Numbered from the stretch's first letter, positions 35,776-46,764 are shown. The stretch: 64,000 nucleotides of DNA from Streptomyces agglomeratus (GCF_001746415.1 NZ_MEHJ01000001.1:1985001-2049000), one strand, 5' to 3'. A program made the numbers and translations. Notes: a model not told the origin generated them from the letters alone.

Positions 35776-36621
35776 ATGCCTCAGCCCAACGACCTCGATC
35801 CGTACACCGACCCGAGGTCGTTCTACGGCTCGGAACTGCGCCGCCTGCGCGAAGCCGGCGGGCACTCGCAGGAGCAGCTCGGGGAGCGGGTCTTCTGCTC
35901 CGGCGCGTACATCGGCCAGTTGGAGGGCGCGACGCGGCGGCCTCAACTCGACCTGTCAAAGATGCTCGACGGCGTGCTGGGAAGTGGTGAGCACCTCCAG
36001 CGCCTGTGCCGCCTCGCACGCAAGTCGAAGGTCGCCGAGTACTTCGCCGACGCGGCGGACTTGCAGCAGCGGGCGACGGCGATCAGCCAGTTCGGGTCGA
36101 TGCTGGTTCCGGGGCTGTTGCAGACGGAGGGCTACGCGCGGGCGCTGACCTGTGGCGCCCACCCGTTCGCCGCGCAGTCGGTGATCGAGGGGCACGTCAG
36201 CACCAGAATGGAACGGGCGGAGCTGCTCGACTCACCCACGGCGCCGGTGTTCTGGGTGATCGTCCACGAGGCCATGCTCCGCGTGCCGGTCGGCGGTCGC
36301 GCCGTCATGCACGGCCAGCTCACGCATCTCCTCAAGGCGGCGCACGCACGGCCCCATGTCGTGCTCCAGGTCATGCCGTTCAGTGCCGGACCGCATCCCT
36401 TCCTCAACACCAACGTGTCCCTGATGGACTTCACCGACGAGCCGCCCGTCGTCTACACCGAAGGCTCCTATACCGGCCAGCTCGTCGAAGAACCTGCCCT
36501 GGTCGCCCAGTTCCGATCGGCCTACGATCTGGCCAGGGCCGCCGCGCTGTCGCCGGAGGCGTCCCTGGCCCTGATCGAGTCGGCGGCGAAGGACTACACG
36601 ACACATGATCACCACACATGA
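35776..36621 (+). CDS. XRE-family regulator with DUF5753 domain
   Basis: 281 residues from ATG at 35776 with GAAGGAG eight bases upstream. The N-terminal XRE helix-turn-helix (~17-75) reads LRRLREAGGHSQEQLGERVFCSGAYIGQLE. The remainder is a DUF5753 domain: FGSMLVPGLLQTEGYARAL, VFWVIVHEAMLRVPVGG, VVLQVMPFSAGPHP. This is the WhiJ-like type that pairs with small DUF397 proteins in Streptomyces. The next gene is such a partner and overlaps it by 17 bases. Targets unknown; relatives affect development or secondary metabolism. Confidence 0.92.
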   Translation: MPQPNDLDPYTDPRSFYGSELRRLREAGGHSQEQLGERVFCSGAYIGQLEGATRRPQLDLSKMLDGVLGSGEHLQRLCRLARKSKVAEYFADAADLQQRATAISQFGSMLVPGLLQTEGYARALTCGAHPFAAQSVIEGHVSTRMERAELLDSPTAPVFWVIVHEAMLRVPVGGRAVMHGQLTHLLKAAHARPHVVLQVMPFSAGPHPFLNTNVSLMDFTDEPPVVYTEGSYTGQLVEEPALVAQFRSAYDLARAAALSPEASLALIESAAKDYTTHDHHT

Positions 36622-36817
36622 CCTGAGCACAGCCACGTGGCGCAAGTCCTCGTACAGCAACGGCGACGGGGGCGACTGCGTCGAGGTCGCCGACGACTGC
36701 CCCGGCGGCGTCATACCCGTCCGCGACAGCAAGACCGCGCCCGGGGGGCCCGCGCTCGTCTTCCGGGCCGCGGGCTGGGCGCCCTTCGTCACCGCCGTCA
36801 GGAACGGCGCGCTTTGA
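36605..36817 (+). CDS. DUF397 protein, partner of the XRE regulator
   Basis: 70 residues from ATG at 36605, overlapping the end of the regulator gene. It is a complete DUF397 domain: TWRKSSYSNGDGGDCVEVADDCPGG, IPVRDSKTAPGGP and ALVFRAAGWAPFVTAVR. Such proteins are thought to act with the neighbouring HTH/DUF5753 protein as an antagonist-regulator pair, sometimes compared to toxin-antitoxin modules. The pair ends at a perfect hairpin. Confidence 0.93.
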   Translation: MITTHDLSTATWRKSSYSNGDGGDCVEVADDCPGGVIPVRDSKTAPGGPALVFRAAGWAPFVTAVRNGAL

Positions 36818-36835
36818 CCAAGCGGTGAGACGCGT

Positions 36836-36868
36836 GAAGGGCCGCACCCCGGCGGGGTGCGGCCCTTC
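36836..36868. terminator. Bidirectional terminator DUF397 / acnA
   Basis: GAAGGGCCGCACCCC at 36836-36850 and its exact complement at 36854-36868 around GGC, between converging stop codons. Confidence 0.88.
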
Positions 36869-36886
36869 GGCGTCCTGCGGTGAGGA

Positions 36887-39679
<2,793 letters not shown>

Positions 39680-39691
39680 CTAAGGTAAGAC

Positions 39692-39710
39692 TTAGTTAGG
39701 TCACCCTTAC
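39692..39710. promoter_or_regulatory. Iron-box-like sequence upstream of acnA
   Basis: TTAGTTAGGTCACCCTTAC resembles the Streptomyces DmdR/IdeR box (TTAGGTTAGGCTCACCTAA as remembered), with several mismatches. It sits 79-97 bases upstream of the acnA start. An iron-dependent control of a [4Fe-4S] enzyme would be sensible, but the match is imperfect. Confidence 0.4.
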
Positions 39711-39741
39711 CGGTCGGCGGCTCCGGTACGCCTTCGGCAGA

Positions 39742-39759
39742 TATCTCGATGTCGAGATA
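39742..39759. promoter_or_regulatory. Inverted repeat, distal candidate operator of the HTH-MurA gene
   Basis: TATCTCGA-TG-TCGAGATA is a perfect 8-2-8 dyad, about 105 bases before the HTH-murA start. It shares its TATCT/AGATA half-sites with the dyad at 39837-39853. Confidence 0.65.
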
Positions 39760-39836
39760 ACTCTAGTACATGACCGCGATTCGGTCATGCCCGGACCGCC
39801 GCCGCGCCGCGCCATGGACTCCCCCCGGAATGCGGC

Positions 39837-39853
39837 ATCTCATATCTGAGATA
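39837..39853. promoter_or_regulatory. Inverted repeat over the HTH-MurA promoter
   Basis: ATCTCA-TATC-TGAGAT (39837-39852) overlaps the shorter dyad TATCT-G-AGATA (39843-39853). It runs into the presumed -10 box TAACCT and ends ten bases before the ATG. Occupancy would block RNA polymerase. Confidence 0.65.
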
Positions 39854-39857
39854 ACCT
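39852..39857 (+). promoter_or_regulatory. -10 box TAACCT of a probable leaderless transcript
   Basis: TAACCT occupies exactly -12 to -7 relative to the A of the ATG at 39864, and no ribosome-binding site precedes that ATG. Transcription therefore probably starts at the start codon. Confidence 0.55.
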
Positions 39858-39863
39858 GCCGCT

Positions 39864-41393
39864 ATGGCAGACGACTACCTCGTACGCATCGGCAAGCTCA
39901 TCCGTGACGCCCGTCAGCACCGGGGCTGGACACAGACTCAACTCGCCGAGGCGCTGGGCACCAGCCAGAGTGCCGTGAACCGCATCGAACGCGGCAACCA
40001 GAACATCAGCCTTGAGATGATCGCCCGCATCGGCGAGGCTCTGGACAGTGAAATCGTCTCGTTGGGGTACGCGGGACCGATGCATCTGCGTGTGGTGGGC
40101 GGACGGCGGCTTTCCGGCTCGATCGACGTGAAGACGAGCAAGAACGCGTGCGTGGCGCTGCTTTGCGCCTCGCTGCTCAACAAGGGCCGCACCGTACTGA
40201 GGCGCGTCGCGCGCATCGAGGAGGTCTACCGCCTGCTGGAGGTGCTCAACTCCATCGGCGTACGCACCCGTTGGATCAACGACGGCAAGGACCTGGAGAT
40301 CGTCCCGCCCGCGCGGCTCGACATGGACTCCATGGACGCGGAGGCGGCGCGCCGCACCCGCAGCATCATCATGTTCCTCGGCCCCCTGCTCCACCGCATG
40401 GACCACTTCAAACTGCCGTACGCGGGCGGCTGCGACCTCGGCACGCGCACCATCGAGCCGCACATGATCGCGCTCCGGCGCTTCGGTCTGGACATCACCG
40501 CGACCGAGGGCATCTACCACGCGGTGGTGGAGCCGTCGGCGGGGCCGGACCGTCCGATCGTGCTGACCGAGCGCGGCGACACGGTGACCGAGAACGCGCT
40601 GCTCGCGGCCGCTCGCCACGACGGCGTGAGCGTCATCCGCAACGCCTCGTCCAACTACATGGTCCAGGACCTGTGCTTCTTCCTGGAGGCCCTCGGCGTA
40701 CGGGTCGACGGCGTCGGCACGACCACGCTGACCGTGCACGGCGTACCGAACATCGACGTGGACGTCGACTACTCGCCGTCCGAGGACCCGGTCGAGGCGA
40801 TGAGCCTGCTCGCGGCGGCCGTCGTGACGGGCTCCGAGCTGACGATCCGCCGGGTCCCGATCGAGTTCCTGGAGATCGAGCTCGCCGTACTGGAGGAGAT
40901 GGGCCTCGACCACGACCGCAGCGGCGAGTACGAGGCGGACAACGGGCGCACCCGGCTGGTGGACCTGACCGTACGGCCCTCCAAGCTGGAAGCGCCGATC
41001 GACAAGATCCACCCGATGCCGTTCCCCGGGCTGAACATCGACAACGTGCCCTTCTTCGCGGCGATCGCGGCCGTCGCCCAGGGCCAGACCCTGATCCACG
41101 ACTGGGTCTACGACAACCGCGCGATCTACCTGACGGACCTCAACCGCCTCGGCGGCCGCCTGCAACTGCTGGACCCCCATCGCGTGCTGGTGGAGGGCCC
41201 GACCCGGTGGCGCGCGGCCGAGATGATGTGCCCGCCGGCGCTGCGGCCCGCCGTGGTCGTCCTGCTGGCGATGATGGCGGCCGAGGGCACGTCCGTACTG
41301 CGCAACGTCTATGTCATCAACCGGGGCTACGAGGACCTGGCGGAGCGCCTCAACTCGGTGGGCGCGCAGATCGAGATCTTCCGCGACATCTGA
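39864..41393 (+). CDS. murA: MurA (UDP-GlcNAc 1-carboxyvinyltransferase) with fused N-terminal XRE HTH
   Basis: 509 residues from ATG at 39864. Residues ~8-66 are an XRE-type DNA-binding domain (LIRDARQHRGWTQTQLAEALGTSQSAVNRIERG). From ~72 on it is an EPSP-synthase-fold MurA: the substrate-site Lys93 and Asn94 in KTSKNA and the catalytic Cys190 in YAGGCDLGTRTIEPH are kept. MurA transfers enolpyruvate from PEP to UDP-GlcNAc, the first committed step of peptidoglycan synthesis. Ordinary MurA is ~420 residues; the extra length here is the HTH. Two dyads upstream suggest autoregulation. It is probably the second murA paralogue (compare SCO5998). Confidence 0.93.
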   Translation: MADDYLVRIGKLIRDARQHRGWTQTQLAEALGTSQSAVNRIERGNQNISLEMIARIGEALDSEIVSLGYAGPMHLRVVGGRRLSGSIDVKTSKNACVALLCASLLNKGRTVLRRVARIEEVYRLLEVLNSIGVRTRWINDGKDLEIVPPARLDMDSMDAEAARRTRSIIMFLGPLLHRMDHFKLPYAGGCDLGTRTIEPHMIALRRFGLDITATEGIYHAVVEPSAGPDRPIVLTERGDTVTENALLAAARHDGVSVIRNASSNYMVQDLCFFLEALGVRVDGVGTTTLTVHGVPNIDVDVDYSPSEDPVEAMSLLAAAVVTGSELTIRRVPIEFLEIELAVLEEMGLDHDRSGEYEADNGRTRLVDLTVRPSKLEAPIDKIHPMPFPGLNIDNVPFFAAIAAVAQGQTLIHDWVYDNRAIYLTDLNRLGGRLQLLDPHRVLVEGPTRWRAAEMMCPPALRPAVVVLLAMMAAEGTSVLRNVYVINRGYEDLAERLNSVGAQIEIFRDI

Positions 41394-41541
41394 ACAGGGA
41401 ACCTGCCGCGCCGCCCCCGCGTCTGTCCACTCTGTCACGGCGGGGTGGGCGAAGATCCGCCTTTCACCCTTCCGTAAGCTGATTCCGTCGGGAGGCTGTG
41501 GGGACAGCGAGCCGACAATGTGAACTTCTTGGGGGGGAACG

Positions 41542-41604
41542 ATGTCGGCTACGGCGGTTGGGTGTGTCGTCGTGTATAGGGCTGCGGTGATCTCGTATGG
41601 GTAA
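41542..41604 (+). CDS. Possible 20-codon leader peptide before the PBP gene
   Basis: ATG at 41542 follows a strong GGGGGGG tract with ideal spacing. The frame encodes MSATAVGCVVVYRAAVIS… and stops at 41602-41604. The stop overlaps an ATG at 41597 that probably starts the PBP reading frame. A coupled leader peptide is possible, or this is the decayed start of the PBP gene. No conservation could be checked. Confidence 0.3.
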   Translation: MSATAVGCVVVYRAAVISYG

Positions 41605-41661
41605 GCGGGGCAAGCCGGCCGAGCGCGGCAGGCGGGGGCGTCCGGCGGATCACGGGGGGCG

Positions 41662-43737
41662 GTGCGGGCCGGGCGCGGCCCGCACCGCGCCCTGGTTGCG
41701 GCCTGGGCGCTGGTGACCGGGTGGGTCACGTCCCGGACGCTGCCGTCCTGGGTGCCGGCCGACCGGGTGCAGGCGTTCCTGCGGCGCGTACGGCCGCACT
41801 ACCCGCGTCCGGGCCGGACGGGCTACCACCGCTGGATACCGTCCTGGCGGCAGGTGCTGGGCGCCGTGCTGGTGAGTACCGGACTCATGACGACCGGTTT
41901 GGCGGTGGCCTACTGGCGTACGGACATACCCGCGGACCTGAACTCCTTCGCCACCCAGCAGGACAATATCTACTACTGGGCCGACGGTTCGAAAATGGCA
42001 CGGACCGGCTGGGTGAGCCGCCAGGAGATGCCGCTCGACAAGGTACCCGAGGACGTCCGCTGGGCGGTCCTGGCCGCGGAGAACGCGAGTTTCTACGAGG
42101 ACCCCGGCATCTCCCCCTCCGGCATCATGCGCGCGGTCACCCGCATGGCCGGAGGCGGCGAGACGCAGGGCGGCTCCACCATCACCCAGCAGTACGTGAA
42201 GAACGCCTACCTGAGCCAGGACCAGACATTCTCCCGCAAGTTCACCGAAATGATGCTCGCGCTCAAGGTGGACAACAAATTCAGCAAGGACGAGATCCTT
42301 GAGGGATATCTCAACACCAGCTGGTTCGGCCGCGGCACCTACGGCATCCAGCGCGCCTCCCAGGCCTACTACGGCAAGGAAGCGTCCCAGCTGAACGCCA
42401 GCGAGGGCGCGTTCCTGGCGTCCCTGCTGAAGGGCGCCGGACTGTACGACCCGGAGCTCGGCGGCGGGAACCGCGCGAGGGCCGAGGAACGCTGGAAGTG
42501 GACCCTGGACCGGATGGTCGAGATCGGCCGGCTCTCACCGGCGGAGCGGGCCGAATTCACCGAGTTCCCCGAACCCACCCAGGTGACCGGCGGACGTACC
42601 GACCTGAGCGGCCAGCAGGGCTACCTCGTCGAAGTGGCCAAGTCGTACGTCACCCGCAACGGAAAGCTGTCGGACGCCGAATTCGACCTCGGCGGCCTCC
42701 AGATCTACACCACCTTCGACAAGAAGAAGACCGAGGCCCTGGACAAGTCGGTGCGCGCGGCCCGCGCCAAACTGGACCCGAAGGAGCGCAAGGCCGACAC
42801 CTACGTCAGGACGGGCGCGACGACCATCGGTACCGACGGGAAGATCCTGGCCCTGTACGGCGGTCCGGGATTCCTCAAGCAGGGGTTCAACGAGTCCAAC
42901 GCCGTGACGGTCCCGGCCGGCTCCGCCTTCGCCCCCTTCGTCTACGCGGCGGCGCTCACCGACGGTGTCCTGCGCGACCGTGACGGGCCGCGCCTGCCCG
43001 TCACACCCGCCAGCCTGTACAACGGCCAGCACAACGCCTCCGTGATGACTCCCGAGGGCCCCTACTGGGACCGCAACGGCAAGATCGTGAAGGGCAAGAA
43101 CGACGGCGGCAAGTCGTGGGGCAGCAGCATCAGCCTGGACACGGCGATGGTGAACTCCGTCAACTCGCCGTTCCTCCAGCTCGGCATGGACGTCGGCCTG
43201 GACCGGGTGCGCCACCACGCCCAGAACGCCGGTCTGCTGCCCTCCAGCCTCGGCCGGCAGGTGCCCGCCTTCTCGCTCGGCAACTCGACGCCCAGCGCCA
43301 TCCGGATGGCCACGGCGTACGGCACCTTCGCCGCGGGGGGCATGCGTACGGAGCCGTACTCGGTGGTCCGGGTGACGCGTAACGGCAACGGCATCCCGCT
43401 GCCGGCCGTCCGCCCGCGGCGCGCCTTCACCGCCGAGGTGTCGCGGCAGGTGACCGAAGCCCTGAAGGGCGTCGTGGAGAGGGGCACGGGCGTGAAGGCA
43501 CAGGTGCCGGGCCTGCGGCCGGCGGGCAAGACCGGGACGACGGAGGACAACAAAGCCGCCTGGTTCGTCGGGTACACCGAGCGCGAGGCCACGGCCGTCG
43601 TGCTGTACCGGATGGACCTGCGCAAGCTGGACCTGCTGCCGCTGGACGGCGTTGCCGGCTCCGACACGGAGCCCGGCAGTCCCCTTCCGGTCGACATCTG
43701 GCGGGACTACATGACGGCGGTGGCGGCGCGCCCGTGA
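41662..43737 (+). CDS. Class A penicillin-binding protein with defective transpeptidase motif
   Basis: 691 residues from GTG at 41662. The natural start may be ATG 41597, joined by one extra G in the G6 run at 41654-41659. One membrane segment lies at ~70-90 (VLGAVLVSTGLMTTGLAVAY). The GT51 glycosyltransferase domain (~110-290) is intact: Glu140 in AAENASFYEDPGISPSG, GGSTITQQYVKNAYLSQ, the RKFTEMMLALKVD region, and YLNTSWFGRGTYGIQ. In the transpeptidase domain SVN (Ser499) and KTGTT (Lys623) are present. The SxxK motif reads Ser421-Ala-Phe-Ala424, so its lysine is lost. It probably polymerises glycan strands but cannot acylate normally. It is next to cell-wall genes. Confidence 0.88.
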   Translation: MRAGRGPHRALVAAWALVTGWVTSRTLPSWVPADRVQAFLRRVRPHYPRPGRTGYHRWIPSWRQVLGAVLVSTGLMTTGLAVAYWRTDIPADLNSFATQQDNIYYWADGSKMARTGWVSRQEMPLDKVPEDVRWAVLAAENASFYEDPGISPSGIMRAVTRMAGGGETQGGSTITQQYVKNAYLSQDQTFSRKFTEMMLALKVDNKFSKDEILEGYLNTSWFGRGTYGIQRASQAYYGKEASQLNASEGAFLASLLKGAGLYDPELGGGNRARAEERWKWTLDRMVEIGRLSPAERAEFTEFPEPTQVTGGRTDLSGQQGYLVEVAKSYVTRNGKLSDAEFDLGGLQIYTTFDKKKTEALDKSVRAARAKLDPKERKADTYVRTGATTIGTDGKILALYGGPGFLKQGFNESNAVTVPAGSAFAPFVYAAALTDGVLRDRDGPRLPVTPASLYNGQHNASVMTPEGPYWDRNGKIVKGKNDGGKSWGSSISLDTAMVNSVNSPFLQLGMDVGLDRVRHHAQNAGLLPSSLGRQVPAFSLGNSTPSAIRMATAYGTFAAGGMRTEPYSVVRVTRNGNGIPLPAVRPRRAFTAEVSRQVTEALKGVVERGTGVKAQVPGLRPAGKTGTTEDNKAAWFVGYTEREATAVVLYRMDLRKLDLLPLDGVAGSDTEPGSPLPVDIWRDYMTAVAARP

Positions 43738-43764
43738 GGGCGGCGGCGGCCCCTGCCGCCGCCC
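43738..43764. terminator. GC-rich hairpin after the PBP gene
   Basis: GGGCGGCGGC at 43738-43747 pairs with GCCGCCGCCC at 43755-43764 directly after the stop. It lies between convergent genes. Confidence 0.65.
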
Positions 43765-43788
43765 GCGGGCCGCGGGCCCGGCCGGCCG

Positions 43789-45099
43789 TTACTTCACCAG
43801 CGTCTTCCAGGACGGTGCCTGCCCCGGGTCCAGCGAGCGCAGCTGCTCCAGCACCCGCGGGTCCTGGACGTCCATCCAGTCGGTCAGCTCCTTGAAGGAC
43901 ACGCACTCGACGTCCTTGCGCGGGCACACGTCCCGCATCAGCTCCTCGACGGCCTCCATGTAGATGCCGCCGTTCCACTGCTCGAAGTGGTTGCCGATGA
44001 ACAGCGGCGCCCGGCTGCCGTTGTAGACGCGGTTGAACCCGTTGCTGTAGGCGTCCTTGGTCGTCTGCTTCCAGGTGGGGTACTGGGCGGGGTCGCCGTC
44101 CGTCTTCCCCTCGGACTGGTTGTAGAGGAAGTTGAAGTCCATGGACAGCACCTGGATGTCCTTGCCCGGGTACGGCAGCAGCTGGAGCGGGAAATCCCAG
44201 ATGCCGTCCTTCTTGCTCGGCCAGACCTGGAATCCGCCCGGCGAACTGGCGTCATAGCGCCAGTCGAATTCCTTGCTCGCCGGTATGAGCGTCTTCTGGC
44301 CTTCCAGGCAGGGGGCACGGCCGCCGACGAATTCCCGGTCGGGGTCGAAGGGCAGCGGCGGCATGTCGGTGAAGGCGGTGTTGCTCTTCCACTTCTTGAC
44401 GAAGTCGTACGTCTGCCGGATTTCGCTCTTCCACTCCTTGACGCTCCAGTCGTCACCGCCGCCTGCGCCGCAGAAATGACCGTTGAAGTGCGAGCCGATC
44501 TCGTGGCCGTCCTTCCAGGCACCGCCCAGCTGCGTCAGCGTGGTCCTGATGTGCTCGTCGGTGGGGTACGAGATGGCGGCGGCGCCCCGGTTGTGCTGCG
44601 GCGGGTCGTACAGCTCACTCTTCGTCTTGGGTAGCAGATAGATGCCCGTGAGGAAGAACGTCATGTGGGCATCGCTCTCCTTCGCCACCTGACGGAAGTG
44701 GGAGAAGAGGTGATCGTCGCCCTCCAGCGCGCCGTCCCAGGAGAACACCACGAACTGCGGAGGCTTTTGACCCGGTTTGAGCTTCTTCGGTTTCAGCTGG
44801 CCCGGCTGCGGACCGGTGTACGACGTCGAGCCGTCGCCCAGCACCTCGACCTTGCCGTCCCACGGCTTCTCGTCCTTGCGGCGGTTGGGCCCGGCGCCCG
44901 GCCCGTCGCCCTTCGACCCGGCCACCGAGCCGTCGTCGGTGTTGCCCTTCGCCACGGCCGGGCTGTCCGAACCGCCGGTCAGCATCCTTCCGAGGAAGAA
45001 CAGGACCGACACGACCACCAACGCGGACACGGACATCAGCGCAGTACGGTTGCGCTTGTGGCTGCGGGCTCGTCGGCGGCCGCGGGTACTTCGGGTCAT
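43789..45099 (-). CDS. Polysaccharide deacetylase-like membrane-anchored protein
   Basis: 436 residues from ATG at 45099; an upstream in-frame ATG at 45141 lacks support. A basic cytosolic start precedes one membrane segment (~20-38, LMSVSALVVVSVLFFLGRML), then a Pro/Lys/Gly linker. The extracellular domain shows NodB-like features: FVVFSWDGALEGDD in place of TFDDGP, and HEIGSHFNGHF as the HxxxH metal motif. The metal-binding Asp and His residues are kept, but the catalytic-base Asp is replaced by Trp. It may bind or modify wall polysaccharide by an altered mechanism. It is convergent with the PBP. Confidence 0.75.
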   Translation of the reverse strand: MTRSTRGRRRARSHKRNRTALMSVSALVVVSVLFFLGRMLTGGSDSPAVAKGNTDDGSVAGSKGDGPGAGPNRRKDEKPWDGKVEVLGDGSTSYTGPQPGQLKPKKLKPGQKPPQFVVFSWDGALEGDDHLFSHFRQVAKESDAHMTFFLTGIYLLPKTKSELYDPPQHNRGAAAISYPTDEHIRTTLTQLGGAWKDGHEIGSHFNGHFCGAGGGDDWSVKEWKSEIRQTYDFVKKWKSNTAFTDMPPLPFDPDREFVGGRAPCLEGQKTLIPASKEFDWRYDASSPGGFQVWPSKKDGIWDFPLQLLPYPGKDIQVLSMDFNFLYNQSEGKTDGDPAQYPTWKQTTKDAYSNGFNRVYNGSRAPLFIGNHFEQWNGGIYMEAVEELMRDVCPRKDVECVSFKELTDWMDVQDPRVLEQLRSLDPGQAPSWKTLVK

Positions 45100-45507
45100 T
45101 GGTGTGGCTTCTCTCGGCGCGAGGGAAAGACATGCTTTCATCCAGCATGACGATATGAATATAGAACGCGCGATCGTCCCTCTTCGCGCCCGTCCGGATT
45201 CCGAGTTGTGAAGACCCGCGCGCGGGCCCGCCGCCGCCCTCCGCCCGCACCCCTTGTTTGATCATGGATTCGAGAAGGCCGCAGACGGGGCGCGGGCCGA
45301 GCCGCCCGGCTCCGGGCCCAGCCCCCGCGCGGAGGTTCCTGCGCCGGTGAGCGCGCGGGGGACGTACTCACAAGTAGCCTCGGTTGCCGACCGGCGCATC
45401 TTGTGGCGATTCTGCAACACACACAGTCTCTTCACACCCCTGTGGTTCATGCGAAGATTCCGTCCCCCGATCCATGCGTTGACCGGGGTGACAAGGGGAA
45501 AGTCTTC
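45100..45507. promoter_or_regulatory. 408-bp divergent region, deacetylase-like / amidase-like genes
   Basis: No gene is apparent. An AT-richer patch at 45150-45165 offers a minus-strand TATATT-like box for the deacetylase-like gene. CATGCT-N7-AGCATG (45131-45149) lies between it and that gene. On the plus side an AAGGGGA ribosome-binding site precedes the amidase-like gene. No riboswitch signature was recognised. Confidence 0.45.
45131..45149. promoter_or_regulatory. Inverted repeat CATGCT-N7-AGCATG
   Basis: A perfect 6-7-6 dyad 32-50 bases upstream of the deacetylase-like start, just inside its presumed -10 region. Candidate operator. Confidence 0.4.
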
Positions 45508-46677
45508 GTGAAGAAATCGACGTTCAGGGCTACGGTCGGCGCCGTGCTGGCGGTCGCCGCCGCCGCCGTCGTACTGCCCGCCACCGCAGGCGCCTCGTGG
45601 TACGAACCGGCCGCTCCGGCCGCTTCGGGCGAGGTCGACCGCGCCACCACCGAATCCTTCGGGCGGCTCGCCGATGCCGTGCTGACGGAGCGTACGGCGG
45701 CCCTGCTGGACAGCCGGCAGACCCGGCGGTCTGCACCGCCCGCCGAGCGCAAGGCCCACCTGTCCTCCGGCCTGTTCCGGTCGGAGGGCGGCGCCTGGTC
45801 CTCGCTGCGCGACCGGAAGAAGCGGCTCCGCGACCTGGGCGAGGCGTACACCGCCGCCGACACCGATGTCACGGTGAACAGCACCAAGGTGCGTGACGGC
45901 AAGGCCGCGGTCCGGGTGACCGAGACCACCACGCTCACGTACAAGAAAATACGTGGCAACGAGCCGCGCACCACCGGCTTCCAGGCGCACCACGAACTCA
46001 CCTTCGCCCAGGCGGCGGACGGCAAGTGGGCGCTGACCGGCATACGCTCCACGGACACCGGCCTGGGGGCGGTCAACGCACCGCTGAAGACGCCGATGGT
46101 CCGGACGACCGCCGACGAGGGGCTGCCGGTCGCCACCACCGCCTCCACCAAGCGGCCCTGGCGCCAGCCGGCGGCCAAGCCGACCACCAACGCCAACGGC
46201 TACGACTACGCGGCCATGGCGGCGTACACCGAGAAGCACTGGAGCAGGTACAACACCGCCTATCCGTCGTTCGACGGGGCCGGCGCCGGTGGCGACTGCA
46301 CCAACTTCGTCAGCCAGGCGCTGAAGGCGGGCGGCTGGAAGCACGCCCCCGGCTCGTGGGACGACTACCGCAAGTGGTGGAGCGACCCGAAGCTCGGCAA
46401 CACCCTCTCCTGGGTGGGCGTGAACGAGTGGTCCTGGTTCTCCCTGTCCAACCGGCGGACGACCAATCTCTCCAATGTCTGGGAGATGGGCGTCGGTGAC
46501 GTTCTCCAGGTGGACTTCAACCGGGACGGGTCGAAGGACCACACCATGATGGTCTCCTACCGGGACCGTTGGGGCACGCCGTACCTGACGTACCACTCCA
46601 ACAACACGTACCGGAAGTCGGTGGCGAGCATCGTCGCGTCGTACCCGAACGCGAACTACTACGCCTACCGCACCTGA
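45508..46677 (+). CDS. Secreted amidase-domain protein
   Basis: 389 residues from GTG at 45508, preceded by AAGGGGA. A signal peptide (VGAVLAVAAAAVVLPATAGAS) predicts secretion. An N-terminal ~150-residue region of mixed fold comes first. The C-terminal putative amidase domain (PF12671 type, ~235-385) begins YDYAAMAAYTEKHWSRYN and carries the presumed catalytic Cys in GGDCTNFVSQAL and His in KDHTMMVSY. It ends in YHSNNTYRKSV. Such papain-like domains are thought to cleave peptidoglycan or other amide bonds outside the cell. It is monocistronic. Confidence 0.88.
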   Translation: MKKSTFRATVGAVLAVAAAAVVLPATAGASWYEPAAPAASGEVDRATTESFGRLADAVLTERTAALLDSRQTRRSAPPAERKAHLSSGLFRSEGGAWSSLRDRKKRLRDLGEAYTAADTDVTVNSTKVRDGKAAVRVTETTTLTYKKIRGNEPRTTGFQAHHELTFAQAADGKWALTGIRSTDTGLGAVNAPLKTPMVRTTADEGLPVATTASTKRPWRQPAAKPTTNANGYDYAAMAAYTEKHWSRYNTAYPSFDGAGAGGDCTNFVSQALKAGGWKHAPGSWDDYRKWWSDPKLGNTLSWVGVNEWSWFSLSNRRTTNLSNVWEMGVGDVLQVDFNRDGSKDHTMMVSYRDRWGTPYLTYHSNNTYRKSVASIVASYPNANYYAYRT

Positions 46678-46726
46678 CCGATCGTGCGTCCCGCGCCCGC
46701 GGCCGGCAGGCCGGGGGGCGGGCACC

Positions 46727-46764
46727 CGGGTCCGTCGAGCGTCCGCGGGCGCTCGACGGACCCG
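46727..46764 (+). terminator. Terminator after the amidase-like gene
   Basis: CGGGTCCGTCGAGCG and CGCTCGACGGACCCG form a perfect 15-bp stem with a short GC loop, 50 bases past the stop. Confidence 0.85.

Noticed and set aside
45100..45507. ydaO-type riboswitch before the amidase-like gene
   Set aside because: Wall-lytic genes in Streptomyces can have one, but I could not recognise its conserved elements here.
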